Source: Desulfocurvibacter africanus subsp. africanus DSM 2603 (lineage in GTDB: Bacteria; Desulfobacterota; Desulfovibrionia; Desulfovibrionales; Desulfovibrionaceae). Taken from it: a stretch of DNA of 64,000 nucleotides. The position numbers and the translations under genes are program-made. Below, one piece after another: positions 9,251-17,472 of this stretch (within the stretch, counting starts at the first letter, position 1; each line of letters starts with the position of its first letter). The notes under the pieces are model-generated. The model saw only the letters and a program-made list of their open reading frames with translations, was not told the origin of the DNA and searched no databases. The stretch spans positions 227,905 to 291,904 of the forward strand of contig NZ_KE383873.1 of assembly GCF_000422545.1 (NCBI RefSeq), in the 5' to 3' direction.

Positions 9251-9908
9251 ATTGGCCGCCGTGGAATTGGCCGCCGTGGAAGTGGCCGGCCTGCTCTCCA
9301 TCTGGCGCTTCCATTCTGCTTTGCCACGAGCGGCCAGCTCTTGCTGCGCGCGGATTACCCGGAGATATGGGCGCGGGCGCAACCTGGGGCCGTTTCGGAG
9401 GCGGCGTGGCCTGCAGCCAAGCAAGGCTGCTTCAGTGTCGGCGACGGCGTGACTACTTTCCGCGCGCCACTCATCAACGCGGAGTTGTTCGCGCGTTGGA
9501 TCGCGGGCGGGAGGTTGATGTTGGGCGCATACATGGATTGGTGCAGGGACGCCAGAACTTGGCGCATGTCCACGGTATAGAGCATTTTGCTTTTGAAATG
9601 CTCTGCAAGCCATGCGTCGGCATGACTTGCCGCCTCGTAGGCGTAGGCGCAATTCACTTGCGCCGTCAACGCCGGAGCGGGCGTCTTAAAAGCAGTCTGC
9701 TCTAAATAATCCTGGTCACACGCACGTCGTTTATCAAGGCTGGGGCACAGGCAGCACCGCTTACCCAAATGTTGATTATGACGGCAACCAAATGAACGCG
9801 GCACAGACGACGACAGCCTCCCTAACCGGCATTACAATTCAATTTTCTGGATCGATAGAAGCGCGTCCGCGCAACATCGCCTATCCCGTGTGGATCAATT
9901 ACGCATGA
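9251..9908 (+). pseudogene. Phage tail-fibre (collar-type) gene, decayed and split by a repeat element
   Basis: The frame from 9251 reads SGQLLLRADYPEIWARAQ, then EAAWPAAKQGCFSVGDGVTT and FRAP, the phage tail-collar pattern. It meets TAG at 9578, the first base of a type A element. Right after the element the text resumes as NNPGHTHVVYQGWG and ends GSIEARPRNIAYPVWINYA, the usual C-terminus of collar-type fibres (R-P-R-N-x-A). Deleting bases 9578-9704 joins the halves in frame; leaving one TA behind does not. The N-terminus is missing. This is a prophage scrap. Confidence 0.75.
9578..9704 (+). repeat. Type A mobile element, copy 1
   Basis: About 127 bp, from TAGAGCATTTTGCTTTT to AAAAGCAGTCTGCTCTA. 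The ends form an imperfect 17-bp inverted repeat. Inside are three hairpins: GAGCATTTT/AAATGCTC, a GCAAGCCATGC type palindrome (one mismatch in this copy), and GGCGCAA/TTGCGCC. No protein is encoded. Other copies in the same family are at 13086, 14303, 19780, 25875, 27360, 41880, 43842 and 43949. This copy lies inside a tail-fibre gene. Confidence 0.85.
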
Positions 9909-9917
9909 TGAGCCGAT

Positions 9918-10101
9918 ATGCACGCATACAAATACGATCAAACGACGCGAGAGTTCCTTGGCGCTTGCCTCTGGTGGCTAATCCGCGCAGGCTTGGCTGG
10001 ACTATCGGCAAGCCTTGCGGGACATGCCGGGGCAGGAGGGGGTTCCGTGGAGTGGAGCGGATGATCCGGCTGTGCCGTGGCCGGAGCCGATGGTAGAGTA
10101 A
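9918..10101 (+). pseudogene. Phage tail-fibre assembly chaperone, decayed
   Basis: ATG at 9918 gives MHAYKYDQTTREFLGACLW, matching the Y-x-Y-D-x-x-T-x-E-F-L-G start of tail assembly chaperones. A different frame then gives AWLDYRQALRDMPGQEGVPW and ADDPAVPWPEPMVE with a stop at 10099-10101, the typical D-Y-R-Q-A-L-R-D C-terminus. The central part is deleted and the frames disagree. It follows the tail-fibre remnant, in the normal phage order. Confidence 0.7.
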
Positions 10102-10109
10102 GGAGCAAA

Positions 10110-10146
10110 AGGCCTCGGAGTGATTCGGGGCCTATTAGATTTTTAT
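10110..10146 (+). terminator. Possible terminator after the phage remnant
   Basis: Short inverted repeat AGGCC / GGCCT (10110-10133) followed by a T-rich stretch. The stem is only five base pairs long, so this is a weak call. Confidence 0.35.
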
Positions 10147-10231
10147 GCTGCTGTTCTAATCTGCCTGTCAATACATCTACGCTTGACGTTTTTCACGCCT
10201 GCAGCGTACATGCTTGCGTGAGGTGTCAAGC

Positions 10232-10687
10232 ATGGCTGCAATATTACGCTTTGAACGGACAACTGATCTACCTCTTCCGCTCATGCTGTGCCGCGTACAA
10301 GCCGGATTCCCTTCGCCGGCAGACGACTACGTGGAGCAGTCGCTCGATTTAAATGAGCATCTCGTACGCAATCCGCCTGCCACATACTTTGTACGCGCCT
10401 CCGGAGACTCTATGGAGGGAGTCGGTATCCGCCCAGGCGATCTGCTTGTGGTGGATCGCTCCATTGATCCGCGCCCTGGCTTAATCGTCATCGCTTCGGT
10501 GCAGGGCGAGTACACGGTCAAGACCCTGGAACGCCGCGCTGATCGACTGTGGCTGGCTCCGGCCAATCCCAGATATACGGCCATCGAGGTCACGTCGGAC
10601 TCTGACCTGGAAATCTGGGGCGTGGTGACGCACGTCATTCACCGCACCATGCCGGAGGGCGGTCATGCCCGTGTACGCCCTGGCTGA
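10232..10687 (+). CDS. umuD: UmuD-like SOS mutagenesis protein (LexA-fold autoprotease)
   Basis: Protein of 151 residues. RecA-stimulated self-cleavage removes the N-terminus to give the active UmuD' partner of polymerase V. Visible marks are the cleavage site Ala-Gly in CRVQAGFPSP (about residue 25), the nucleophile Ser in RASGDSMEGVGI and the general-base Lys in EYTVKTLE. I chose the ATG at 10232 because TGAGGTG precedes it; an upstream start at 10214 has no ribosome-binding site. It overlaps umuC by 23 bases, so the pair is an operon. A clean LexA box was not found by eye. Confidence 0.92.
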   Translation: MAAILRFERTTDLPLPLMLCRVQAGFPSPADDYVEQSLDLNEHLVRNPPATYFVRASGDSMEGVGIRPGDLLVVDRSIDPRPGLIVIASVQGEYTVKTLERRADRLWLAPANPRYTAIEVTSDSDLEIWGVVTHVIHRTMPEGGHARVRPG

Positions 10688-11930
10688 TTGCAACAGCTTC
10701 TACGCGAGTTGCGAGAAGGCCTTCAATCCGCAACTCAAGAACCGGCCCGTAGCCGTGCTCTCCAACAATGACGGCTGCGTGGTGTCCCGTTCGGCCGAGG
10801 CCAAAAAGCTGGGCATCCCTATGGGCGCACCGGCCTTCAAGCACGAGGCGTTGTTCAAAGCCAACAACGTGGCCGTGTTCAGCTCGAATTACGCGCTTTA
10901 CGGTGATATGTCGGCTCGGGTCATGCGCACCATGGCCGACATGGTGCCGGCCTGCGAGGTATACTCGATTGATGAAGCCTTCCTGCGGCTGGACGGTCTG
11001 CGCGGCGACATGACCGCCATTTGCGGCAAGATCCGTGAGCGGGTGCTGCGCTGGACTGGCATCCCGATATCCATCGGCATCGGCGAAACCAAGACGCTGG
11101 CCAAGGCAGCCAACAAGTTGGCTAAGCAGAGCAACGGAATCTTCGATCTGCGCGGGCCGGACGCGGACGAGTGGCTGGCCAGTCTCGACGTGGGAGACGT
11201 GTGGGGCGTCGGGCCCCAGTATGCCAAGCTGCTGCAAAGCAGGCGCATCCACACGGCCCTGGACCTCAAGCGCGCCGACCGCGTTTGGATTCGCAAACAC
11301 ATGACCGTGCAGGGCCTGCAAACGGTGCTTGAACTGAACGGTCAGCCGTGCATCCCCATGGAGCAGGCGCCACCGCCAAAGAAGGCCATTTGCTGCTCGC
11401 GGAGTTTCGGAGCCTACGTGCGCAGCCTGGAGGGGCTGCGCGAAGCCGTGGCTAGCTATGCTACACGCGCGGCCGAGAAGTTGCGCGGGCAGGATTCGGT
11501 GTGCAGCATCGTGCAGGTCTTCATCCGCACTAACCCTTTCAAGCCCGAGCATCGCCAACATGCCGAGTTGGCCCAGGCCACTCTACCCGTTGCCTCGGAC
11601 TACACGCCGGACCTGCTGCGGGCTGCCTTGGGCATTCTGGAGCGCCTGTTCCGGACTGGCCACGCCTACCAGAAGGCCGGCGTGCTCCTGGCCGGCATCG
11701 AGCCAAAAGGCAGTCGGCAACTCTCACTTATCGCGCCACAGCCAGCAGATGAATCCAAACGCGGCAAGGCCATGGCCGTGCTCGATGCGGCCAACCGCAG
11801 GTATGGACGGGGTGCGCTGGCTTATGCGGCCGGAGGAATCGAGCCGGAGTGGGGCATGAAGAGAGAGAAGCTGTCGCCAGCGTACACGACGAGGTGGGAT
11901 CAGTTGTTGGAGGTCAGGGGGGGGAGATGA
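10665..11930 (+). CDS. umuC: UmuC-like Y-family DNA polymerase subunit
   Basis: Protein of 421 residues, the normal UmuC length. It is the catalytic subunit of an error-prone translesion polymerase working with UmuD'. Visible are the first metal-binding motif YALADCNSFYASCEKAF, the Y-family steric region NNDGCVVSRSAEAKKLGI, the catalytic acidic pair in YSIDEAFLRLDG (about residues 99-110), and the helix-hairpin region with GIGETKTLAKAANKLAK. It overlaps umuD. Next to phage remnants, so the pair may have come with the prophage, though umuDC is also common in chromosomes. Confidence 0.95.
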   Translation: MPVYALADCNSFYASCEKAFNPQLKNRPVAVLSNNDGCVVSRSAEAKKLGIPMGAPAFKHEALFKANNVAVFSSNYALYGDMSARVMRTMADMVPACEVYSIDEAFLRLDGLRGDMTAICGKIRERVLRWTGIPISIGIGETKTLAKAANKLAKQSNGIFDLRGPDADEWLASLDVGDVWGVGPQYAKLLQSRRIHTALDLKRADRVWIRKHMTVQGLQTVLELNGQPCIPMEQAPPPKKAICCSRSFGAYVRSLEGLREAVASYATRAAEKLRGQDSVCSIVQVFIRTNPFKPEHRQHAELAQATLPVASDYTPDLLRAALGILERLFRTGHAYQKAGVLLAGIEPKGSRQLSLIAPQPADESKRGKAMAVLDAANRRYGRGALAYAAGGIEPEWGMKREKLSPAYTTRWDQLLEVRGGR

Positions 11931-11973
11931 AGGTCCTTTTTGCGTAATGACAAATTGTAAGCACATATCACCC

Positions 11974-12203
11974 ATGCGTTACGAGTGGGACCAGAACAAG
12001 CGCGGCAACCTTGAAAAGCACGGAATCGACTTTCTGGACGCCATCGAGGTGCTTGAGGGCTCGCCGCTCATGCGCGAGGATGACCGGAGCGACTACTGAG
12101 AGCGCCGCTACGTGGCCATGGGCGAACGCGCCGGCCGTGTCCCATAATTTCGGTCCGCAAGACCAACGCAAGGGAAGTATGTCTCTATGTCTCGCAAGGC
12201 TGA
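11974..12203 (+). pseudogene. brnT: BrnT toxin, inactivated
   Basis: ATG at 11974 gives MRYEWDQNKRGNLEKHGIDF then LDAIEVLEGSPLMREDDRSDY and a TGA. Past the stop ERRYVAMGERAGR continues in the same frame. Another frame ends ISVRKTNAREVCLYVSQG, the normal BrnT C-terminus, with a stop at 12201-12203. So the gene has a nonsense codon and a frame-changing deletion. The downstream brnA overlaps it, the usual brnTA order. Confidence 0.8.
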
Positions 12204-12531
12204 TGTGGTCAGGATGACCTCGGAAGAGGCCCGGCGAATCCGCTCGGAAACCGATGAGGCGCGAGTCGAGGCCATACGCGACGAGGAGATCACTAGGCGC
12301 GCCCAGGAAGATCCGGACAACCCGCCTGTGGACGAGGAGTTCCTGGCTGGCGACTGGGAACGCACGGATCTGCGGCAAGCCAAGAAGCCCGTGACCATCC
12401 GCCTCGATTCCGAGGTAATCGACTGGTTCAAGCGCGGCGATCGGTGCGGCCTATCAGACGCGTATCAACAAGGTGCTGCTGGCCTACGTGCGGCACCAGA
12501 AGGTGCGCCGGGAAAAGGCTGGGAGGGGTAG
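12187..12531 (+). pseudogene. brnA: BrnA antitoxin, frameshifted
   Basis: The ATG at 12187 gives a BrnA-like protein through KKPVTIRLDSEVIDWFKRG, then reads out of frame to a stop at 12531. One base later another frame gives the expected ending GAAYQTRINKVLLAYVRHQK. The ribbon-helix-helix core is therefore broken at about position 12440. It partners the dead brnT just upstream. A second, intact brnTA pair is at 60.5-61.0 kb. Confidence 0.75.
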
Positions 12532-12731
12532 GGAGACCGAGCGCGACCCGCCCGACCCGTCTGTCCGCGAGGCGCACCTTGATGCCGCGGGAGTGGTGGA
12601 GCGCGCTGGTCAGCACCTGGCCGATGGTCCCGGCTCCTTAATCCCGCCTGCCTGACCTGATCCTCGCCGACCCTCTCCTCATGCCTCCCTCGCTCCTTGC
12701 CCGGAAGGCGGGGGTAATTTCGCACAGACTA

Positions 12732-12761
12732 TTGTTTATTCCTCTTTGGGCTTGTTATGAT
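12732..12761 (+). promoter_or_regulatory. Likely sigma-70-type promoter of the DUF1540 gene
   Basis: TTGTTT at 12732-12737 and TATGAT at 12756-12761 with an 18-base spacer, about 35 bases before the DUF1540 start. The gap before it (12532-12731) shows no gene. Confidence 0.5.
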
Positions 12762-12794
12762 TCAGCCATATTCACCTAAACAGGAGGCAAAACC

Positions 12795-13088
12795 ATGGCC
12801 ATGAAAATGCCAACCGTCCAGAAATGTTCCGTATCCGACTGCGCCTACAATACGGAGCAGGCGTGCCATGCCCTGGCGATCACCATCGGTGAGAAGCCGT
12901 CCGATCCCCTCTGCGACACCTTCTTCAGCTCCTCCAAGCATGGCGGCGTTAAGGAGGCAACGGCTGGAGTGGGCGCTTGCAAATCCTTCGACTGCAGCTT
13001 TAACCAGAATTACGAGTGCACGGCTTCCTCCATCCAGGTCGGGATGAAGCAAAGCCAACCGGATTGCCTGACGTTCCAGCGACGCTAG
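12795..13088 (+). CDS. DUF1540 cysteine-rich protein, two repeats
   Basis: Protein of 97 residues made of two DUF1540 units. Unit 1 is CSVSDCAYNTEQACHALAIT ending in LCDTF; unit 2 is CKSFDCSFNQNYECTASSIQ ending in DCLTF. Each unit has four Cys, probably a small metal or disulfide site; the family has no known function and is common in anaerobes. The start has CAGGAGG upstream. The TAG stop codon (13086-13088) is formed by the terminal TAG of a type A repeat element that begins at 13086. Confidence 0.9.
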   Translation: MAMKMPTVQKCSVSDCAYNTEQACHALAITIGEKPSDPLCDTFFSSSKHGGVKEATAGVGACKSFDCSFNQNYECTASSIQVGMKQSQPDCLTFQRR

Positions 13089-13207
13089 AGCAGATTGCTT
13101 TTAAGACGCCCGCTCCGGCGTTGACGGCGCAAGTGAATTGCGCCTACGCGGCGGCAAGCCATGCCGACGCATGGCTTACAGAGCATTTTCAAAAGCAAAA
13201 TGCTCTA
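13086..13207 (-). repeat. Type A mobile element, copy 2
   Basis: Reverse-oriented copy, 122 bp, from TAGAGCAGATTGCTTTT to AAAAGCAAAATGCTCTA. The sequence just past it begins AAG, so restoring one TA would give CGACGC-TAA-AG, that is, an original TAA stop for the DUF1540 gene. Confidence 0.85.
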
Positions 13208-13275
13208 AAGGTCTCCGTGGTTCCGGGGGGAGGGTACATGGAGATCGGCAGGACACGTGGAGTCGCGCTGCGTCG

Positions 13276-13530
13276 TTAGCCATCCGGCAGGGACATGATC
13301 CGAGCGTTGCGAACGCCCAGTTGCGTGAGGACCTCACGGGCGTCCTTGGCAGCGGGCTTGGGGAGCAGGTGGATGAACTCGGCGCTGACCCGCTTGGCCT
13401 CGGCAGCGAAGGCCAGCAGTTGCTTGACAGTGTGGTCCATGCGCAGGCTGCAGCTGGTCTCGGCCTCGTAGATGAAGTTGGGGAGATGTCTTTCGAGATG
13501 GACGGCTTCCAGCCGAGCACATGGCCGAGG
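13276..13530 (-). pseudogene. 3' remnant of an unrecognised gene
   Basis: On the minus strand a frame reads ARLEAVHLERHLPNFIYEAE, then SCSLRMDHTVKQLLAFAAEA and ends LTQLGVRNARIMSLPDG with a stop at 13276. Codon use and composition look like real protein, but there is no start codon with a ribosome-binding site and upstream sequence has no matching frame. I do not recognise the family. It is probably the tail of a deleted gene. Confidence 0.4.
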
Positions 13531-13656
13531 CCGGACACCTGGGTCGGAGGTGCCGCGGTGACTAGGCCCTGGGGCGAAGAGCAGCGACCCATGACCATAG
13601 CCGAGCGGCTCGCCGCGCTCGCGGATCTGGCCCGCTACCGCTCTTCGTCGTTTACA

Positions 13657-13700
13657 GCGGCAGGGGTACGGCTCTCCTGGTCTGGCCGTACCCCTGCCGC
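13657..13700 (-). terminator. Long hairpin downstream of the second cheW
   Basis: 16-base perfect inverted repeat (GCGGCAGGGGTACGGC and its complement) with a 12-base loop, placed just past the end of the minus-strand cheW. There is no clear T-run, so it may act as a structural terminator or stabilise the 3' end. Confidence 0.5.
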
Positions 13701-13737
13701 AATCAGGTCATTTCATATCAAACCTCAGGCTTTCCGG

Positions 13738-14280
13738 TTACGGCTGGACTTGCCTGACCCGAACCGCCGGCTTGATCACGATCTTCTCGGCAACACCTGG
13801 TGTGGGCACCTGGACCTGCTCCAGTTCCTCGCCGGAAAAGATCCGCTCGGCCTTGAGGATGATGGTGAAGCTATCACCCTGCTGGCCGATTCCCTCGATG
13901 CAGTCCATCTTCACTGCTGAGCCCATCTTCGGCGCAGGCATGATTTCGTCCGCGCCGATCTCCAGAACCTCGCGCACCGAGTCGGCCAGGGCGCCTATAT
14001 TGAACCGCCCCTCGGGGCCGTCAACCTCCACGATGATGATGCACGTGTTCACCGAATCCTTGGCGCACTCCAGGCCGAATTTACGCCGCAGGTCGATCAC
14101 CGGCACGCCCTGCCCGCGCAGGTTGATGACCCCGCGCAGGTAGTCGGGCATCCGCGGAATCCGGGTGATGGCCGTTAGCTCGAGGACTTCCTTCACCGCG
14201 GTGATGTCGAGGGCGAAGACCTCGCCGGCCAGAGTGAAAGTCAGGTACTGCCCGGCCGTATGCTTCACGTTCTCGCTCAT
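13738..14280 (-). CDS. cheW: Chemotaxis coupling protein CheW, second copy
   Basis: Protein of 180 residues and a close paralogue of the first CheW in the window: both share QYLTFTL, RIPRMPD, VINLRGQGVPVIDLRRKF and MPAPKMG. It has a longer C-terminal tail (VAEKIVIKPAVRVRQVQP). The ATG at 14280 has AAGGAG seven bases upstream; the ATG two codons earlier would sit on the ribosome-binding site. It lies 147 bases downstream of a chemoreceptor in the same orientation, with a type A element between them. The layout mirrors the first MCP-CheW pair, which has no element. Confidence 0.93.
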   Translation of the reverse strand: MSENVKHTAGQYLTFTLAGEVFALDITAVKEVLELTAITRIPRMPDYLRGVINLRGQGVPVIDLRRKFGLECAKDSVNTCIIIVEVDGPEGRFNIGALADSVREVLEIGADEIMPAPKMGSAVKMDCIEGIGQQGDSFTIILKAERIFSGEELEQVQVPTPGVAEKIVIKPAVRVRQVQP

Positions 14281-14302
14281 TTGCATTCTCCTTGGCCAAA
14301 CC

Positions 14303-14430
14303 TAAAGCATTTTGCATTTCAGACGCTCCCTTCGGCGTTGACGGCGGAATTACATTCCGCCTACGCCTGCGGGGCGGCAAGCCATGCCGACGCATGGCTT
14401 GCAGAGCATTTTCAAAAGCAAAATGCTCTA
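14303..14430 (-). repeat. Type A mobile element, copy 3
   Basis: 128 bp between the chemoreceptor and cheW. Its end supplies the chemoreceptor's TAG stop (14430-14428 on the minus strand). The other edge is TAG again (CTTTAGG on the minus strand), so the original stop was probably TAG. Sequence is more diverged than most copies in the CGCAATTCAC region. Confidence 0.85.
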
Positions 14431-16485
14431 GAATCGCTCGAACTCGCTATCCTGGGCGGCCGAATCCAGATTCAAGTTGACCCGCTTTGCACCCCCGCCG
14501 TTTCCACCCCTAGCATTGGCTGTCGGGAGGGCCGGTTTGCGGTTCTGGGTGCTTCGGCCCGGGGTCAGGGCCTTGCGCGAACCGGCCGCGCTCTTCTCAT
14601 CTGCTATTCTGAAGAAGCTGATTGTCTGCTGCAGCTGTTCGGCCTGGCTGGTGAGTTCCTCGCTCGTGGAGGCCGTCTCCTCGGCCCCAGAGGCGTTCTG
14701 CTGCACGACGTTGTCCAGTTGCTGTATGGCCTTGTTGATCTGCTCTGCACCCGAATTCTGCTCATTACTGGCCGCGGCGATCTCCTGCACGAGCTCGGCC
14801 GTTTTCTGGATGTCGGGCACGATCCTTGTCAGCATCTCGCCTGCCTTTTCAGCAATCTCCACGCTCGATCCGGACAATTCGCTGATCTCTCCGGCTGCCG
14901 CGCCGCTGCGTTCAGCAAGCTTGCGCACCTCTGCCGCAACCACGGCGAAGCCCTTGCCGTGCTCGCCTGCGCGGGCGGCCTCGATGGCGGCATTGAGCGC
15001 CAGCAGATTGGTCTGGCGGGCGATCTCCTCGATGATGGAGATCTTTTCGGCGATCTGCTTCATGGCGCCCACGGTCTGCTCCACGGCCTCGCCGCCCTTG
15101 CGGGCATCCGTGGCGACCTTGAGGGCGATCCTTTCGGTCTGTTGGGCATTGTCAGCGTTCTGGCGGATGTTGGCGCTCATCTGCTCCATGCTGGAGGAGA
15201 TCTCCTCCACGCTGGCGGCCTGCTCGGTCGCGCCCTGGGACAGGGACTCGGAGGATGCCGAGAGCTCCTCGCTGCCTGATGCCACGTTGTCGGCCGCCCC
15301 GCGAACCTCGCGCACGACCTCTTGCAGCTGTTCGACCATGTTGTTTAGCGCCGAGGCCAGCACGCCGATCTCGTCCTTCTGCTCAATGCGCAGCTGGCGC
15401 GTGAAGTCGCCCCTGGACATGGCCTGGGCGAACTCAACTCCCTGGGCGACGGGTCGAGTGATGGCGCGGGTGAGCAGCAGCCCGAGGCTCAGGGCCAAAA
15501 TGACGCCGATGAGCATGCCTGCGATGACCACGGTCTTGCCCAAGGCGGCTTTTGCTTCGGCGTCGAGCACGGATGCACGGGCCACGTTCTCGTTGATGGT
15601 CACCAGCTCGCTCAGGATGGCGAAGGTCTCGTTCATCTTTATGCGCCCGTCGCCAAGGGCGATGCCGGCCATCTCGACGAACACGCCTTGGGCGACCTGG
15701 GCCTCGGCCTGGATGTGCTCCAGTGTTCCGAATGTCTTCTGCGCGTTGGGGATCATGGCCTGCTGGAAGAGCGTCACTGCCTCGGCTTTCCTGCCCGCGG
15801 ACACCGCGTGCTTACATTCGGCTGCTGCTTTGTGGAAGGCGTCGTGCGAGGCGCGGATGTCGGACAGGGCCTGCTTGATCCTCGGGTTGGTCGTCTTGTA
15901 GCCGGCCATCCAGCGGCCCAGGTTACAGGCCGTGGGGTCTTCGCCGCCTTGAAAGGTGCGGCCGGTGAGCAGGAGGTTGCCGACATCGGCCTCCAGCTTG
16001 TAGTGGTCGCCGCGAAACGTCTGCAGGCTGGCCATGAGCGCGTCGGGGTTGAGGATGCCCGTCTCCTGGAGTTTCTTGGAAACCTCCAGGGCCTTGTTGT
16101 TCAAGGCGGCCGCCGCCTGTACGACCGGCTTAAAGCGCTCCCAGGCCTCGGCCCCCTCCTTGGTCTGCGGCAAGGGCTCATAGATTTGCAGGGCTTTGGC
16201 GTATTCTTGGCGGGCTTGGTCAATGTTCTTGTATTGTCGCTGCCTGGCCTCGGCATCGATATATGGGCTAAGCAGCGTGCGCATGGCGAACTGGATTGTT
16301 GATATCTCGGATTGCACGCTTTTGAGGCTGGACACGCTGGGCAGGCGCGCCTCACCGATCTCTTGTACGTTGTCTCCCAGGTTGTCGGCCACGTAGAGCC
16401 CCACAAGGCCGATGAACAGCGCGATGGCCGCCGTGAGCGAGAACCCGCCGATGAGCTTGACGCCTAGCCGCATGTTCTTGAGCAT
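14428..16485 (-). CDS. Methyl-accepting chemotaxis protein with extracytoplasmic CZB-like zinc site
   Basis: Chemoreceptor of 685 residues. The start at 16485 ([11 protein letters not shown]) has GGAGGAG upstream; a longer start at 16500 lies on top of it. First membrane helix about 12-33, then a long helical sensor. Within the sensor, residues about 165-245 carry a CZB-type pattern: His in DHYKLEADV, Cys in [11 protein letters not shown] and HDAFHKAA. The second helix (about 325-345), HAMP ([19 protein letters not shown]) and signalling domain follow. It ends in EFERF, the same CheR-docking-like pentapeptide as the first MCP. CZB domains bind zinc and are known to sense hypochlorous acid or zinc; that role here is inferred. 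Confidence 0.92.
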   Translation of the reverse strand: MLKNMRLGVKLIGGFSLTAAIALFIGLVGLYVADNLGDNVQEIGEARLPSVSSLKSVQSEISTIQFAMRTLLSPYIDAEARQRQYKNIDQARQEYAKALQIYEPLPQTKEGAEAWERFKPVVQAAAALNNKALEVSKKLQETGILNPDALMASLQTFRGDHYKLEADVGNLLLTGRTFQGGEDPTACNLGRWMAGYKTTNPRIKQALSDIRASHDAFHKAAAECKHAVSAGRKAEAVTLFQQAMIPNAQKTFGTLEHIQAEAQVAQGVFVEMAGIALGDGRIKMNETFAILSELVTINENVARASVLDAEAKAALGKTVVIAGMLIGVILALSLGLLLTRAITRPVAQGVEFAQAMSRGDFTRQLRIEQKDEIGVLASALNNMVEQLQEVVREVRGAADNVASGSEELSASSESLSQGATEQAASVEEISSSMEQMSANIRQNADNAQQTERIALKVATDARKGGEAVEQTVGAMKQIAEKISIIEEIARQTNLLALNAAIEAARAGEHGKGFAVVAAEVRKLAERSGAAAGEISELSGSSVEIAEKAGEMLTRIVPDIQKTAELVQEIAAASNEQNSGAEQINKAIQQLDNVVQQNASGAEETASTSEELTSQAEQLQQTISFFRIADEKSAAGSRKALTPGRSTQNRKPALPTANARGGNGGGAKRVNLNLDSAAQDSEFERF

Positions 16486-16722
16486 GACTAGCTCCTCCAT
16501 TTAAAGTGCCCAACGCACATTGATACGCGCTTGTTCAGCGAGACTGCTATGCGTTTACAACCCAGTGATCAGACCATGGAAGATGCCGTAAGAGTTCCAT
16601 GGGCAGGCCATATAATAGGCATAAAATTACATATTTTTTAGCCAGTTTGGCTTTACAGCAATCTATATGCCGTTTTTTGCGATAGGCATGGTAGGCCTCA
16701 AATCGCGTGGGCAGGTAGCCGC

Positions 16723-16758
16723 AAAAAATAAAAGCCTCGGCTGTCTCCAGTCGGAGGC
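16723..16758 (-). terminator. Rho-independent terminator, minus strand
   Basis: Inverted repeat GCCTC / GAGGC (16734-16758) followed on the minus strand by TTTTATTTTTT. It would terminate transcription coming from the IS5-like remnant side. The plus-strand side has no T-run. Confidence 0.5.
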
Positions 16759-16864
16759 CTCGTATCTACGCGGGGCCGTCCGCTCCGAACAGGGCCATGG
16801 CGTCCCAACCGAAGCTCAATTCTCAGGCTTCCCGGTTCCGGCTGAGCGTTCCGGTCGCCTAGCT

Positions 16865-17210
16865 CTACTGCTCGGCCACTGCCGCGCACAGGCGTGCGAA
16901 ATCGGGCAGGACCTCCTCGGTAAGTCCGTCGCGCATTTTGACCATCTGCAAGGCGCAGGACAGGAGCGTGGCCTTGACCGTCTGCTTCAGGCGCAGGGCG
17001 GCCGGTTTGGCCGGCAGGGAACTCGGGTGGCTGGGCAGCACGCAGCGCCTGGCGATGTGCGAAACGATGCCGCGTCTTTGCAAGTACTGCCGACACATGG
17101 GGTAGTCGCAGCCCTTGTCCGCCTGAATCTTCTCTGGACGCTTGCGGGGCCGTCCCCGCTTGCCGTCGATGGCCGGCATAGCATCAAAGGCCGGAGCAAA
17201 TAGCATGCAG
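16865..17210 (-). pseudogene. IS5-family transposase remnant
   Basis: The minus-strand frame reads AIDGKRGRPRKRPEKIQADK followed by GCDYPMCRQYLQRRGIVSHI and ARR. This is the DDE-core segment of IS5/IS427-type transposases (A-D-K-G-Y-D with C replacing Y). The N-terminal third is absent and the C-terminus after ARR runs into unrelated sequence. The rest of the gap 16486-17472 has no supported gene. Confidence 0.7.
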
Positions 17211-17472
17211 TAGGGGCGGCGTGCATGCTCGGCCTGCGTCGATGCCCATGGTTGCTGGCGTTGGTCGGGTGACATGAGGAAAAGGCGGGAACTGATCGAT
17301 AAACAGAAATATGTGTTGGCTTTCGTCTGCAAAGAGAGAATCCGTTTTTCACGCCATTACGCTGAAAAAACCATTGCCTCACCATTAAGCTGGAGGTAAC
17401 TCTTCCTCGATCCAACTTATGTTGCGCCAGCCTGCTGCGCGCTGCCAATGGTTCACGCCACGGAGATCACTC

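Noticed and set aside
10150-10230. LexA box upstream of umuD
   Set aside because: CTGT-N8-CTAC at about 10163 is only a half match to the E. coli type box, and the LexA consensus of this organism is unknown.
13138-13920. Long open frames beginning MRLRLRGGKPCRRMACRAF at several sites
   Set aside because: These are translations of the type A repeat (also at 9221, 14260, 43809 and elsewhere), not protein families.
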